A stretch of DNA of 35,279 nucleotides from Marmoricola sp. (GCA_025965195.1 JAOPXK010000003.1:1-35279); one strand, 5' to 3'; shown: positions 27,115 to 35,127, counted from the stretch's first letter. Program-made: numbers and translations. The notes: generated from the sequence alone by a model not told the origin.

Positions 27115-27144
27115 AGTTTAGCGGTCGATCGGCTCCCCGGCCAA
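27115..27144 (-). promoter_or_regulatory. Possible promoter of the DUF177-rpmF-rnc-mutM unit
   Basis: On the minus strand TTGGCC (27139-27144) is followed after 18 nt by TAAACT (27115-27120), about 70 nt before the DUF177 start. The -10 is good and the -35 weak. A small CGGCC/GGCCG palindrome overlaps the -35 and may close the preceding transcript. Confidence 0.42.
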
Positions 27145-27173
27145 AACGGCCGCCGCCGGTCAGCCCGCAGCGA

Positions 27174-27686
27174 TCATTCCAGGTGGTCCGGCAGGGACAT
27201 TCCGGCGACGTCGCTGTCGTCCCCCAGATTGTGGTGGTGGCCGCCGGTGAGGCGGGCCCGGCCACGCTTCACGGTGTCCAGGGTCCGCTCCAGTGTCAGC
27301 TCGAAGTTCGCGAGTGTCGCCTCGACGTACTCGTCGGCCTCGGCGCGCAGTTCGGCGGCGTGCTTCTCCGCCTCACCCGTCGTCTCGTCGGCCCGCTGCT
27401 GCGCGAGCTGGTAGACGTCGGTGTCGGAGACCATCTGGTCGCGCTCCTGTCGAGCACGGTGCAGGAGGTCCTCGGCCTGCTCGTGACCGGTGGCAACCAC
27501 GGCGTCACGGTCGCCGACCAGCGCGGTCGCCTCGGTGAGCATCGTGTCGATCGCCGTCTGGAGCTGGCGAATCCTGCCGAGAAACTCCGCCCGGTTGACC
27601 ACCGCTGACGCGGACATCGGCATCGAACGGGCCGTCTTGATCGCTTCGCGCAACTCGGCGATGAGGGCGTCGACTTCCTCCTTCAT
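27174..27686 (-). CDS. sepIVA: DivIVA-like coiled-coil protein, probable SepIVA homologue
   Basis: Protein of 170 residues, almost wholly helical: an N-terminal segment (MKEEVDALIAELREAIKTAR, then AEFLGRIRQLQTAIDTML) and a long charged coiled coil (HEQAEDLLHRARQERDQM, then AEKHAAELRAEADEYVEATL). This is the layout of DivIVA/SepIVA-type cell-division and envelope-organising proteins. In M. tuberculosis SepIVA (Rv2927c) is the neighbour of the DUF177 gene Rv2926c and the rnc region, so position supports the call. It is shorter than mycobacterial SepIVA and has a His-rich bend HHHN near the end. Its ATG overlaps the coaD stop by 4 nt. The family link rests on synteny and composition rather than on a strong motif. 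Confidence 0.72.
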   Translation of the reverse strand: MKEEVDALIAELREAIKTARSMPMSASAVVNRAEFLGRIRQLQTAIDTMLTEATALVGDRDAVVATGHEQAEDLLHRARQERDQMVSDTDVYQLAQQRADETTGEAEKHAAELRAEADEYVEATLANFELTLERTLDTVKRGRARLTGGHHHNLGDDSDVAGMSLPDHLE

Positions 27687-28201
27687 TGGCCTTCTCCTTC
27701 TTCTTCAGCCTCCGCGGCCCGCTCGGCAAGACGCTGGGTCAGCCGGGACAGCACGTGGTCGGGCACCAGACTCGATACGTCACCGCCGAATGTGGCCACC
27801 TCCTTGACCAGCGAAGAGGCCAGGAAGGAGTACTCCGGGCTGGTCGGGATGAAGACCGTCTCGATGTTCATCAGCGACGAGTTCATCTGCGCCATCTGGA
27901 GTTCGTAGTCGAAGTCGCTGACGGCACGCAGGCCCTTCACGATCGCGCGAATCCCATGCTGCTCGCAGAAGGTGGTCAACAGGCCTTCGAAGCCTGCGAC
28001 GGTGACATTGGGGAACTGCGACGTGGACTTCTCCAGCATCTCCATCCGCTCCTCGGCGGTGAAGAGCCGGGCCCGCGACTTCGACTTGTTCACTCCGACG
28101 GCCACGACGACCTCGTCGAAAAGCAGTGAGGCGCGGGCGACGATGTCGATGTGCCCGTTGGTGACCGGGTCGAACGATCCCGGGCAGACCGCCTTGCGCA
28201 C
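27683..28201 (-). CDS. coaD: Phosphopantetheine adenylyltransferase
   Basis: Catalyses the fourth step of coenzyme A synthesis, 4'-phosphopantetheine plus ATP to dephospho-CoA. The 172-residue protein has the nucleotidyltransferase signature PGSFDPVTNGHIDI (TxGH in place of HxGH), KGLRAVSDFDYELQMA, and the distal SPEYSFLASSLVKEVA with the family's serine-rich ATP loop. It starts at GTG 28199-28201. It is followed by the SepIVA-like gene (4-nt overlap) and preceded by rsmD with a 44-nt gap, the standard rsmD-coaD order. Confidence 0.97.
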   Translation of the reverse strand: MRKAVCPGSFDPVTNGHIDIVARASLLFDEVVVAVGVNKSKSRARLFTAEERMEMLEKSTSQFPNVTVAGFEGLLTTFCEQHGIRAIVKGLRAVSDFDYELQMAQMNSSLMNIETVFIPTSPEYSFLASSLVKEVATFGGDVSSLVPDHVLSRLTQRLAERAAEAEEEGEGQ

Positions 28202-28245
28202 TGCTGCCTCCTAGTCGCACGCCGATCGTTGCTGCCAGTCTTCAC

Positions 28246-28812
28246 TCATTCAGACCGCGCGTGAACGTACCAGAGCACGGTCTCGCCGTACTCCTTCCTG
28301 AGATACCGGACGAGTCCGGTGGGCCAAGCGGGTTCTACGCTACGCGCTGAACGCTCCACGACGACAATTCCACCCATAGCGATCCAGTCGTTCCGCACCA
28401 GTATGCGCAGTGCGTCATCGACCTCCGCGGGGGGTGTCGGGTACGGCGGGTCGAGGAAGACCACGTCGTACGGCGCCCGCGGCGCGGCACTGAGGAACCT
28501 CGCGACCGGGACGGCCTCGACGGTGACGTTGCGGAAGTCGAGGGTGGCCGCATTGCCCTCGATCAGCTTCGCCGTACGCCGATCCGACTCGACTGCCGTG
28601 ACCACCCCGGCTCCTCGTGACATCGCCTCGAGCCCAATCGCTCCGGTGCCGGCATAGAGGTCGAGCACCCGAAGCCCGTTCAGCGAGCCTGCCCTGGCCT
28701 CGAGCGCGGAGAACAGTGCCTCGCGCACGCGGTCAGACGTCGGCCTGGTCGCAGCCCCGGTCGGTGTCTTGAGATGGCGCCCGCCGGCGCTCCCGCCGAT
28801 GATCCGCGTCAT
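28246..28812 (-). CDS. rsmD: 16S rRNA (guanine966-N2)-methyltransferase RsmD
   Basis: SAM-dependent methyltransferase that modifies G966 of 16S rRNA during 30S assembly. The 188 residues show MTRIIGGSAGGRHLKTP at the N-terminus, motif I as VLDLYAGTGAIGLEAMSRGA (near 48-67) and the catalytic motif IV as FLDPPYPTP (an NPPY-type loop). The ATG at 28810-28812 overlaps the recG stop by 4 nt; the same frame runs much further upstream but those residues are antisense to recG content. Length and neighbours (recG upstream, coaD downstream) are typical. Confidence 0.96.
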   Translation of the reverse strand: MTRIIGGSAGGRHLKTPTGAATRPTSDRVREALFSALEARAGSLNGLRVLDLYAGTGAIGLEAMSRGAGVVTAVESDRRTAKLIEGNAATLDFRNVTVEAVPVARFLSAAPRAPYDVVFLDPPYPTPPAEVDDALRILVRNDWIAMGGIVVVERSARSVEPAWPTGLVRYLRKEYGETVLWYVHARSE

Positions 28813-30986
28813 GTCTTCTCCAGGTATTCGGCCTGCTCGGACTCCTCGAGGCGGCGCACGGCAGACCTGAGATCCGCAGACCCGGAGAGCTCCGGATCGG
28901 TCTCGACCAACGTCGTTGCCTCCTCGCGGGCAGCGACGATCGCCTCCTCGTCGACCAGCACCGAGAGCAGCTTGAACCCGCTGGTGCGACCGCTCTGCTG
29001 GTGGCCGAGCACATTGCCCTCGCGTCGCTGCTCGAGGTCGATGCGGGACAGCTCGAAGCCGTCCCGAGTGCCGGCGACCGCTGCCAGCCGCTCCATGCTC
29101 GGGCTCTCGGGGTCGGTCTCGGTGACCAGCAGACACAGCCCCGGGTGCCCGCCACGACCGATCCGGCCGCGGAGCTGATGCAGCTGCGAGACGCCGAAGC
29201 GCTCGGCGTCCAGGACCACCATCACCGAGGCGTTGGGCACATCGACCCCGACCTCGATCACGGTCGTGCTGACCAGGACGTCGATGTCGCCGGCGGCGAA
29301 CGCCCGCATCACCCGGTCCTTGTCGTCCGGTGTCATCCGGCCGTGCAGCATCTCGACCCGGACGTCCTTGAGTGGCCCCGTCGCCAGCTCCTCGGTGACC
29401 TCGAGGACGGCACGCAACACGGGTCCCTCGTCCTTCGGTGGCTCGTCGCCGATGCGCGCACACACCACATAGGCCTGCCTGCCGTCCGCGACCTCTTCAC
29501 GGATCCGGGTCCAGGCCCGCTCGAGCCAGGCCGGTTGCGCCCGCACCGGCACCACATTGGTCTGTACGTCGGCCCGGCCGGCCGGGAGCTCGGTCAACGT
29601 GGAGGTGTCGAGGTCTCCGAAGACCGTCATCGCGACCGTCCGCGGGATCGGGGTCGCCGTCATCACCAGCACGTGCGGCGGCTTGCCTGCCTTGCTGTTC
29701 AACGCGGCCCGCTGCTCGACACCGAAACGATGCTGCTCGTCGACGACGACCAGACCGAGATCGAAGAACTGGACGTGTTCCTCGAGCAGGGCATGCGTAC
29801 CGATCACGATGCCGGCCTCACCCGACGCCGCGTCGAGGAGTGCCCGCTTGCGTGCGGCCGTGTTCATCGAGCCGGTCAGCAGCGCCACCTGGGTCGCGCC
29901 CTCCGCTCCCCCGAGCTGGCCGCCCTGGGCGAGGTCACCGAGCATGTTCGTGATCGAGCGATGGTGCTGTTGGGCAAGCACCTCGGTCGGCGCGAGCAGG
30001 GCCGCCTGGCCACCGGAGTCGACGACCTGGAGCATCGCCCGCAGCGCGACGACGGTCTTGCCCGAGCCGACCTCACCCTGCAGGAGGCGGTGCATCGGAT
30101 GCGGTCGGGCGAGCTCACCGAGGATCTCGTCACTGACCTTGTCCTGGCCCTTCGTCAGCTCGAACGGCAGCCGCTCGTCGAAGCGCGCGAGGATGTCACC
30201 GCCTCCGGTGCGGGGGCTGGCCGGGGTGGCGGCGAGGGCCTTGCGCCGGCGGGCCAGCACGGTCTGGGCGACGAACGCCTCGTCGAACTTCAGCCGCTGC
30301 TCGGCCTTGACCTTCTGGGCCCAGGCGTCCGGCCGGTGGATCCAGCGGAACGCCGTCCGCACGTCCATCAGGTCGTGCTTCTCGCGGACGTCGCCCGGGA
30401 GCACATCGGGGATGTCGACCAGGTCGAGCGCGACCCGGATGGTGTCCTCGATGTCCCAGGTCTGGATCGTGCCGGAGGCGGGATAGAGCGGGATCAGGTT
30501 GGGTACGGCGGCAAACGCATCGGCGGCACTCATCTCCTCGCCGTACAACCGGGTCTGGGGGTTGGTCAGCTGCCAGTCGTCACGGAACCTGCCGAGCTTG
30601 CCGGAGAACATCCCGTGGCGGCCGACCCCGAGCACGCCCGCCCGCCACTCGGCCGTGTGTTGCTGCTTGTCGAAAAAAGTCATCGCGAGGTGGGTTCCGT
30701 CGGTCTCGACGACCACCTCGAGCCGGTACGCCGTACGCCGGGTGCGCTTGTCCTGCCAGGTCTTCAGCTGGGAGTGGACGACCTTGCCGAAGCAGGTGAG
30801 GAAGTCCCCCTCGCGCAGCTCATCGAGCTCCGCGACCGTGGCCTTGTCGATGTAGCGCCGCGGGTAGTGCGTCATCAGGTCGCCGACCGTGCGCAGCTCG
30901 AGCGCCTTCTCCAGCTTGCCGGCGAGCTTTCCGGCCACCGAGGCGATCTTGTCGTCGAAGCCGATGCCGATGTGTGGCCCGCTCAC
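28809..30986 (-). CDS. recG: ATP-dependent DNA helicase RecG
   Basis: Branch-migration helicase that rescues stalled forks and processes Holliday junctions. The 725 residues hold an N-terminal wedge/OB region, then Walker A GEVGSGKTVVALRAM, the DExH box VVDEQHRFGVEQR, motif III MTATPIPRT, and C-terminal motifs TTVIEVGVDVPNA and LHQLRGRIGRGG. A chain of start/stop overlaps (GTG 30984-30986 with the upstream DAK gene; stop with rsmD) shows tight coupling. The frame remains open to 31079, but that lies within the DAK gene, so GTG 30986 (SGPHIGIGFDDK) is preferred. Confidence 0.96.
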   Translation of the reverse strand: MSGPHIGIGFDDKIASVAGKLAGKLEKALELRTVGDLMTHYPRRYIDKATVAELDELREGDFLTCFGKVVHSQLKTWQDKRTRRTAYRLEVVVETDGTHLAMTFFDKQQHTAEWRAGVLGVGRHGMFSGKLGRFRDDWQLTNPQTRLYGEEMSAADAFAAVPNLIPLYPASGTIQTWDIEDTIRVALDLVDIPDVLPGDVREKHDLMDVRTAFRWIHRPDAWAQKVKAEQRLKFDEAFVAQTVLARRRKALAATPASPRTGGGDILARFDERLPFELTKGQDKVSDEILGELARPHPMHRLLQGEVGSGKTVVALRAMLQVVDSGGQAALLAPTEVLAQQHHRSITNMLGDLAQGGQLGGAEGATQVALLTGSMNTAARKRALLDAASGEAGIVIGTHALLEEHVQFFDLGLVVVDEQHRFGVEQRAALNSKAGKPPHVLVMTATPIPRTVAMTVFGDLDTSTLTELPAGRADVQTNVVPVRAQPAWLERAWTRIREEVADGRQAYVVCARIGDEPPKDEGPVLRAVLEVTEELATGPLKDVRVEMLHGRMTPDDKDRVMRAFAAGDIDVLVSTTVIEVGVDVPNASVMVVLDAERFGVSQLHQLRGRIGRGGHPGLCLLVTETDPESPSMERLAAVAGTRDGFELSRIDLEQRREGNVLGHQQSGRTSGFKLLSVLVDEEAIVAAREEATTLVETDPELSGSADLRSAVRRLEESEQAEYLEKT

Positions 30987-32680
30987 TCGACCGCCAGCAG
31001 TAGTGGGTAACGCTCCTGCCCACCGTCGTAGACGATCACGTCGACGCCCGGGTGGTTGCGGTCGACGTACGCCTCGCACTGGGCAGGCAGCTCGCCTGCA
31101 TCGGCTCCTCCGACCACCGTGACGAGCTCACCACCACCGTCGAGCAGCTTCTGGAGTACGCCGATGGCGACCTCGAGCCGGTCATCGCCGATCAGCATGA
31201 AGTCACCGTCGACGACGCCGAGGACGTCGCCGATCTCGCACAGGCCGGCCGTCGTCATCGCCTGCTTGGCAGCGACCGTGATCGCACCGTGGCGGGCGCC
31301 GCGCGCTGTCGAGGTCATGTGGACCACATCGGACTCGAAGGTGCGACCCGGCTCGTGGACGGCCATCGCCGCGATGCCCTGGACCTGCGCCTTGGTCGGG
31401 ATCACCACGACATGCGCGTGGCCGGACTCCTCGGCGGCGCTCGCCGCTGCCTCCGCGACTCCGATCGAGTCGGGGTCGTTCGGCAGCACGATGACCTCCT
31501 CGGCGCCCGACTGCTCGATCGCTTCGAGGATCTCGCCAGTGCTCGGCCGCAGACCCGGCCCGGTCCTGATCACGCTCGCTCCGGCATCGGTGAAGATTCG
31601 GGCCAGGCCCGGTCCGGCCACGACCGCGACGACCGAACGGCCCCGTCGCTCGGCCCGCTTCTCCCGTGCCCGGCTGACCTGTTCGGCGAAGTGCGTGACC
31701 CGGATCCTGCGCGGGGTGCCGGCAACGATCCCGGCCTCGACCGCCGAGCCCACGTCGTCGGTGTGGACGTGCACGTTCCACAGGTCTTCGCCACCGACGA
31801 CGACCAACGAGTCGCCGAGCGCCTGCAGGGTGGTGCGCAGCTCGGGAATGGCGGAGTCGTCGGCGTCGAGCAGATACATCACTTCGTAGGCCGGACCCTC
31901 GGGCGTCAGGTCGTTCGTCGGCATCGGGACCGGGATCGCCCGACTGCCGATCAGGTTGGGCAGGCTGACCGGCCGCTGTCCGGTCAGCGCGGTCTCGGCC
32001 GCATCGAAGACCACACACAGCCCGCGTCCACCGGCATCGACGACACCGGCGTCACGAAGAAGGGCCAGCTGGTCCGGCGTACGAGCCAGGGCAACGCGCG
32101 CCTCCCTGGCCGCCGCTCCGATGATCTGGGCGACCCGTGCCTCCGGATCCTTGGCCTGCTCGATGGCTGCTTCGGCGGCGACCCTGGCGACGGTCAGGAT
32201 GGTGCCTTCGACGGGCTCCCCCACCGCGGCGTACGCCGCATCGCTCGCCGCCTGCATGCCTTCGGCGAACACGACCGCCGATCGGTCCTCGGGTCCCGCC
32301 TGGCCCATCCGCCGGAACAGCGCACCGATCAGCTGGCTGAGGATGACGCCCGAGTTGCCGCGCGCGCCCAGCAGCGCGCCTCGGGCATAGGCCTGGAAGG
32401 CGACCCGGAGGTCGCCGCCGGTCTCGCCCATCCGCTCGGCGAGGGCATCGCGAGCCGCCTCGACGGTGAGATACATGTTCGTGCCGGTGTCGCCGTCGGG
32501 CACTGGATAGACGTTGAGGGCGTCGATCTCCTCGCGCGCCTCGGACAGCCCGTCGACGGCCAGATCGGCAAACCGCAGCAGCGCGCCGAGGTCGAACGTG
32601 GCGATGTCAGTCGCCTGTTCTCCGCTGTCTGGCTCCACTTCGGCCCCTTGCCTGACGACCTCGCTGCTGGAGGTGCTCAC
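30983..32680 (-). CDS. DAK2 (DhaL) domain phosphatase/kinase protein, FakA/YloV-like
   Basis: Protein of 565 residues of the YloV/FakA family. The N-terminal DhaL domain (about 30-230) shows NVYPVPDGDTGTNMYLT with its Asp nucleotide/metal ligands, GARGNSGVILSQL and VDAGGRGL. Residues about 240-565 are the conserved middle and C-terminal domains (for example VLPNDPDSIG and ADAGELPAQCEAYV). FakA phosphorylates fatty acids bound to FakB in Firmicutes; in actinobacteria the role is less well established, and no fakB is seen here. The start is GTG 32678-32680. It is coupled to recG by a 4-nt overlap and divergent from rpmB, the conserved actinobacterial arrangement. Confidence 0.9.
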   Translation of the reverse strand: MSTSSSEVVRQGAEVEPDSGEQATDIATFDLGALLRFADLAVDGLSEAREEIDALNVYPVPDGDTGTNMYLTVEAARDALAERMGETGGDLRVAFQAYARGALLGARGNSGVILSQLIGALFRRMGQAGPEDRSAVVFAEGMQAASDAAYAAVGEPVEGTILTVARVAAEAAIEQAKDPEARVAQIIGAAAREARVALARTPDQLALLRDAGVVDAGGRGLCVVFDAAETALTGQRPVSLPNLIGSRAIPVPMPTNDLTPEGPAYEVMYLLDADDSAIPELRTTLQALGDSLVVVGGEDLWNVHVHTDDVGSAVEAGIVAGTPRRIRVTHFAEQVSRAREKRAERRGRSVVAVVAGPGLARIFTDAGASVIRTGPGLRPSTGEILEAIEQSGAEEVIVLPNDPDSIGVAEAAASAAEESGHAHVVVIPTKAQVQGIAAMAVHEPGRTFESDVVHMTSTARGARHGAITVAAKQAMTTAGLCEIGDVLGVVDGDFMLIGDDRLEVAIGVLQKLLDGGGELVTVVGGADAGELPAQCEAYVDRNHPGVDVIVYDGGQERYPLLLAVE

Positions 32681-32845
32681 GGTAGTTGGTCAAGCCCCGA
32701 TGTGGCGCCCAGCACGGTGCCCGGCCGCTCGATTCGCGCCGGACGCCCTTCCTCAGTTATTCTTGCGCGGTTGTCCGGACTACGTGTGTGAGCGTGCTCG
32801 GACCCACATCTTTGAATCATCCGTAGTTAATCCAAGGAGTACACG

Positions 32846-33031
32846 GTGGCTGCCGTCTGCGACATCTGCGCCAAGAAGCCCGGTTTCGGCAACAACCGTC
32901 CCTGGTCGCGCAAGATCACCAAGCGTCGTTTCAACCCGAACATCCAGCGCGTACGCGCCACGGTGAACGGCGCCCCCAAGCGTCTCAACGTGTGCACCGG
33001 CTGCATCAAGGCCGGCAAGGTCTCGCGCTGA
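32846..33031 (+). CDS. rpmB: 50S ribosomal protein L28
   Basis: Ribosomal protein of 61 residues, with MAAVCDICAKKPGFGNN at the N-terminus and RRFNPNIQRVRATVNG in the middle. Paired cysteines (5, 8, 50, 53) make this the zinc-binding C+ form; many actinobacteria also carry a C- paralogue used under zinc limitation, which is not seen here. It starts at GTG 32846 with AAGGAG upstream. It is divergent from the DAK-recG unit across a 165-nt gap and is followed by a strong terminator. Confidence 0.97.
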   Translation: MAAVCDICAKKPGFGNNRPWSRKITKRRFNPNIQRVRATVNGAPKRLNVCTGCIKAGKVSR

Positions 33032-33063
33032 CCCGCCTGAAACATCGCATCACCTGAACTTCC

Positions 33064-33100
33064 AGAACCGCCCCGAGGCTCAGCCTCGGGGCGGTTCTGT
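33064..33100. terminator. Strong bidirectional terminator after rpmB
   Basis: A perfect 17-bp stem with a 3-nt loop: arms 33064-33080 (CAGAACCGCCCCGAGGC) and 33084-33100, loop TCA. It lies 33 nt after the rpmB stop and 45 nt before the stop of the convergent MafI-like gene, so it can serve both. Confidence 0.88.
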
Positions 33101-33144
33101 CTTGCGTTGAGCGCCCTGGCTGTCGGCAGGGCTGTCGGCCGACG

Positions 33145-33369
33145 TCACTGCACCGGTTTGCCCAGCGCCTCGCCGATGGCGACCAGGCCGGCGACGGTGC
33201 CCTGCGTCGGCCTGATCTCGTAGGCCGCCAACTGGGTGCACAGCCCCTCGAACGCCGCCTCGGTCGCACCTTCTTCGTTCAGCGCCCACAACTTGTCGAA
33301 CTGGTAGCCCGGAAGCGCCTGTTCGGTCGCCAGCAGTACGGCGCGCAGCTGGTCGGCGATCGTGTCCAT
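33145..33369 (-). CDS. MafI-like immunity protein (orphan)
   Basis: Small acidic protein of 74 residues. The pattern, a first helix (MDTIADQLRAVLLATEQAL), Tyr-containing turn, NEEGATEAAFEGLCTQLAAY and a final GTVAGLVAIGEALG helix, resembles MafI-family immunity proteins, which protect against the toxic C-terminus of polymorphic or MafB-type toxins. The identification is from remembered family pattern and is moderate. No toxin or secretion gene is adjacent in the window. It has TAGAAT 7 nt before the ATG and no Shine-Dalgarno, suggesting a leaderless transcript. It is divergent from the unrecognised gene at 33458. Confidence 0.62.
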   Translation of the reverse strand: MDTIADQLRAVLLATEQALPGYQFDKLWALNEEGATEAAFEGLCTQLAAYEIRPTQGTVAGLVAIGEALGKPVQ

Positions 33370-33376
33370 GGGCGAG

Positions 33377-33382
33377 ATTCTA
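33377..33382 (-). promoter_or_regulatory. -10 element of the MafI-like gene
   Basis: TAGAAT on the minus strand, a near-consensus -10, ends 7 nt before the ATG at 33367-33369. Transcription would begin at or next to the start codon. Confidence 0.5.
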
Positions 33383-33445
33383 GGTGGGCACCCAGTCCTC
33401 AGATGCCGGCGTCGGCGTACCAGTCGGTGGGCTCGCTACCTGGAG

Positions 33446-33451
33446 CAAACT
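33446..33451 (+). promoter_or_regulatory. Weak -10 candidate before the gene at 33458
   Basis: CAAACT ends 6 nt before GTG 33458, the same spacing as other leaderless candidates here. The hexamer match is weak and a GGAG 11-14 nt upstream could serve as a poor ribosome binding site instead. Confidence 0.3.
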
Positions 33452-33457
33452 GATCTC

Positions 33458-33868
33458 GTGACACATGCGATCGAGGTAGCGCTTGGCCTCATAACCGAGG
33501 ACCTGGTGGCGGGAGGCGTGCCGCTGCCGCGGATCGAGCCGTCAACCTGGCAGGACTGGGAACCGTCGGAGTCCGTCATGCTGTTCGGGGCTGACGGGAG
33601 TGGCACGGGTGTGTGGCTTGACCTGGGGCTGTCCCAGGCCCATGGATTGGCCCACTTGGCCGACCAGGTTCAGGACTGGGCAGTCGAGGAACTTGCTCGG
33701 CTCGGTCGCCCTACCAACTGGCCGGTCTGCGCCGCTCATCCCACCAACCATCCCCTGCGGACCCTTGTCGAGGACGGTCGCGCAGTCTGGGCTTGCCCTG
33801 CCGGGGGCACCGCCCCGTTGCCAATCGGTGAGGTCTCGAGCGGTGAGAAAAGGCCGTCCGACCGCTAA
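33458..33868 (+). CDS. Protein of unknown function
   Basis: Predicted soluble protein of 136 residues from GTG 33458; the frame is open further upstream but those residues are Arg-rich and unlikely. The middle has a strand-like GTGVWLDLGL and helix AHLADQVQDWAVEEL. Near the C-terminus NWPVCAAHPTNHPLRTLVED and AVWACPAG give a Cys/His pattern (C, H, H, C) that could be a small zinc site. I do not recognise a named family. Codon use fits the genome. It is divergent from the MafI-like gene and precedes the kinase at 34122; no toxin features are evident. Confidence 0.6.
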   Translation: MTHAIEVALGLITEDLVAGGVPLPRIEPSTWQDWEPSESVMLFGADGSGTGVWLDLGLSQAHGLAHLADQVQDWAVEELARLGRPTNWPVCAAHPTNHPLRTLVEDGRAVWACPAGGTAPLPIGEVSSGEKRPSDR

Positions 33869-34109
33869 CTCGTCGGCAATCCAAGCATCGGTTCATCGGT
33901 CGGACAATGCGGTGCGTAGCTCGCCCGTCGCCCCTTGGCGAATCTTCGACCAAGGCGTCGCCTGACCCAGGGTCCGTGCGCACCATCCAGTGCGACCGCG
34001 TAGGTACCCGGTGCTGGCAACTGGTCCTGAGCCCAATGAGCCACGTCGAGTAGGACGGCATCCTCGACGTCGTAGGTCGATGTCCCCCGATCGTTCGTCG
34101 GCGGCCGGG

Positions 34110-34115
34110 CAGAAT
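34110..34115 (+). promoter_or_regulatory. -10-like element before the kinase gene
   Basis: CAGAAT ends 6 nt before GTG 34122 and there is no Shine-Dalgarno in between. This favours GTG 34122 over ATG 34080 as the start of the kinase. Confidence 0.38.
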
Positions 34116-34121
34116 GTCGCG

Positions 34122-34943
34122 GTGGCCAATAGTGAGGTGACGATCGACGGTGATGTGGTGCGGAAGCGCTACCTGAGGACCGATTGGGACCAGCCGGAGC
34201 GGGAATGGACGACGCTGGTGCTGCTCCACGAGCGCGCACCTGGGCTGGCTCCGCGACCGATCGTCCGGGAGAGCGAGCCGCCGGCGGTGGTGGTGTCGCG
34301 GGTGGCAGGTGATCCGTTCGACGCGGTGCTCACCCCGATGCAGACAAGCGCGATGCTCACGGCGTACCGGTTGCTCTTCGCGGTGCCGGTACCGCCTGAC
34401 TTGCCGCTGCGCTTCCGCCACCCCGCCGAGTTCTTCGCCAAGAACGTCGGGTGGCTGGCCGAGATGAACCGCAACAGCCTCCCCGACGTCGTACGCCGCG
34501 CGCTCGAGGCCGCCGAGCAGTGGCATGCCGATGCTCTGACGGGCATCGACGAGGTCCGCGACCCCGTGGTCGTCCAGGGCGACTGCAACATCGAGAACAT
34601 GCTCTGGGACGGGGAGCGCGTGCGGCTGGTCGACTTCGAGTACTCCGGGGTGGGCGACCTTGCCTTCGAGGTGGCCGATCTGGTCGAACATGCCTCCTCC
34701 CGGTTGCGTGGCCTGCTCGATCCCGAGACGGTGATCGCCGGCTTCGACCTCACGGCAGCGCAACGGGCGCGGGTGGAGGCGTACCGGATCGTGCTCGCCG
34801 CGTTCTGGCTGCTCACGCTGCTCCCCGGCAGCCCCGGCCACGGCATCAACCCCGAAGGCAGCACAGAGAAGCAGGCACAGCATCTGCTCTCCCTGCTCGG
34901 GGCCCGCAGCCGACAAGAAAGTCCGAACTGGCCGCGTCCGTAG
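34122..34943 (+). CDS. Aminoglycoside phosphotransferase (APH)-fold kinase
   Basis: Small-molecule kinase of the APH/choline-kinase superfamily, 273 residues from GTG 34122 (an ATG at 34080 would add 14). The N-lobe has a strand pair ending in VVRKRYLRTDW, whose Lys may bind ATP. The catalytic loop reads VVVQGDCNIENMLW (Gln152-Gly-Asp154, Asn159), and the metal loop reads LVDFEYSG (Asp171). The first residue of the usual HGD is glutamine here, while the catalytic Asp and Asn are kept, so activity is plausible. Substrates in this family range from aminoglycosides to sugars and homoserine; nothing here indicates antibiotic resistance. It appears to be a single-gene unit. Confidence 0.8.
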   Translation: MANSEVTIDGDVVRKRYLRTDWDQPEREWTTLVLLHERAPGLAPRPIVRESEPPAVVVSRVAGDPFDAVLTPMQTSAMLTAYRLLFAVPVPPDLPLRFRHPAEFFAKNVGWLAEMNRNSLPDVVRRALEAAEQWHADALTGIDEVRDPVVVQGDCNIENMLWDGERVRLVDFEYSGVGDLAFEVADLVEHASSRLRGLLDPETVIAGFDLTAAQRARVEAYRIVLAAFWLLTLLPGSPGHGINPEGSTEKQAQHLLSLLGARSRQESPNWPRP

Positions 34944-35053
34944 GAATCCCGATCACTCGGTGCGCAGTCTGCTTCTCGTCCAATTGAGCTTCGTACGTCC
35001 GCGCCTCTGCGCTCTTCAAAAGATCCGGACGGAACATGCACCAAAACTCGCTG

Positions 35054-35087
35054 GGACACGGCCACCGTCGAAGTGGTGGCCGTGTCC
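35054..35087. terminator. Hairpin terminator between kinase and last gene
   Basis: GGACACGGCCACC (35054-35066) and GGTGGCCGTGTCC (35075-35087) form a perfect 13-bp stem with an 8-nt loop. It lies 41 nt after the stop of the minus-strand gene at 35128 and can end it; it may also stop read-through from the kinase. Nothing else is supported in 34944-35127. Confidence 0.78.
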
Positions 35088-35127
35088 GCGCGAGGAGAAC
35101 CTGCAGGAGGTCAGCGGACCAGCGGAA

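Noticed and set aside
30987-31079. Upstream extension of recG.
   Set aside because: It lies inside the DAK gene; the GTG that overlaps the DAK stop gives the typical coupled start.
33865-34239. Minus-strand open frame whose C-terminal half (DVAHWAQDQLPAPGTYAVAL...) looks protein-like.
   Set aside because: No good start codon or ribosome binding site is present, the upper half overlaps the kinase start and is low-complexity, and I recognise no family. It could be a gene remnant, but the evidence is too weak to annotate.
34846-35037. Minus-strand open frame of 63 codons beginning MFRPDLLKSAEART.
   Set aside because: It overlaps the kinase end, has no ribosome binding site and has mixed codon use unlike the neighbours.
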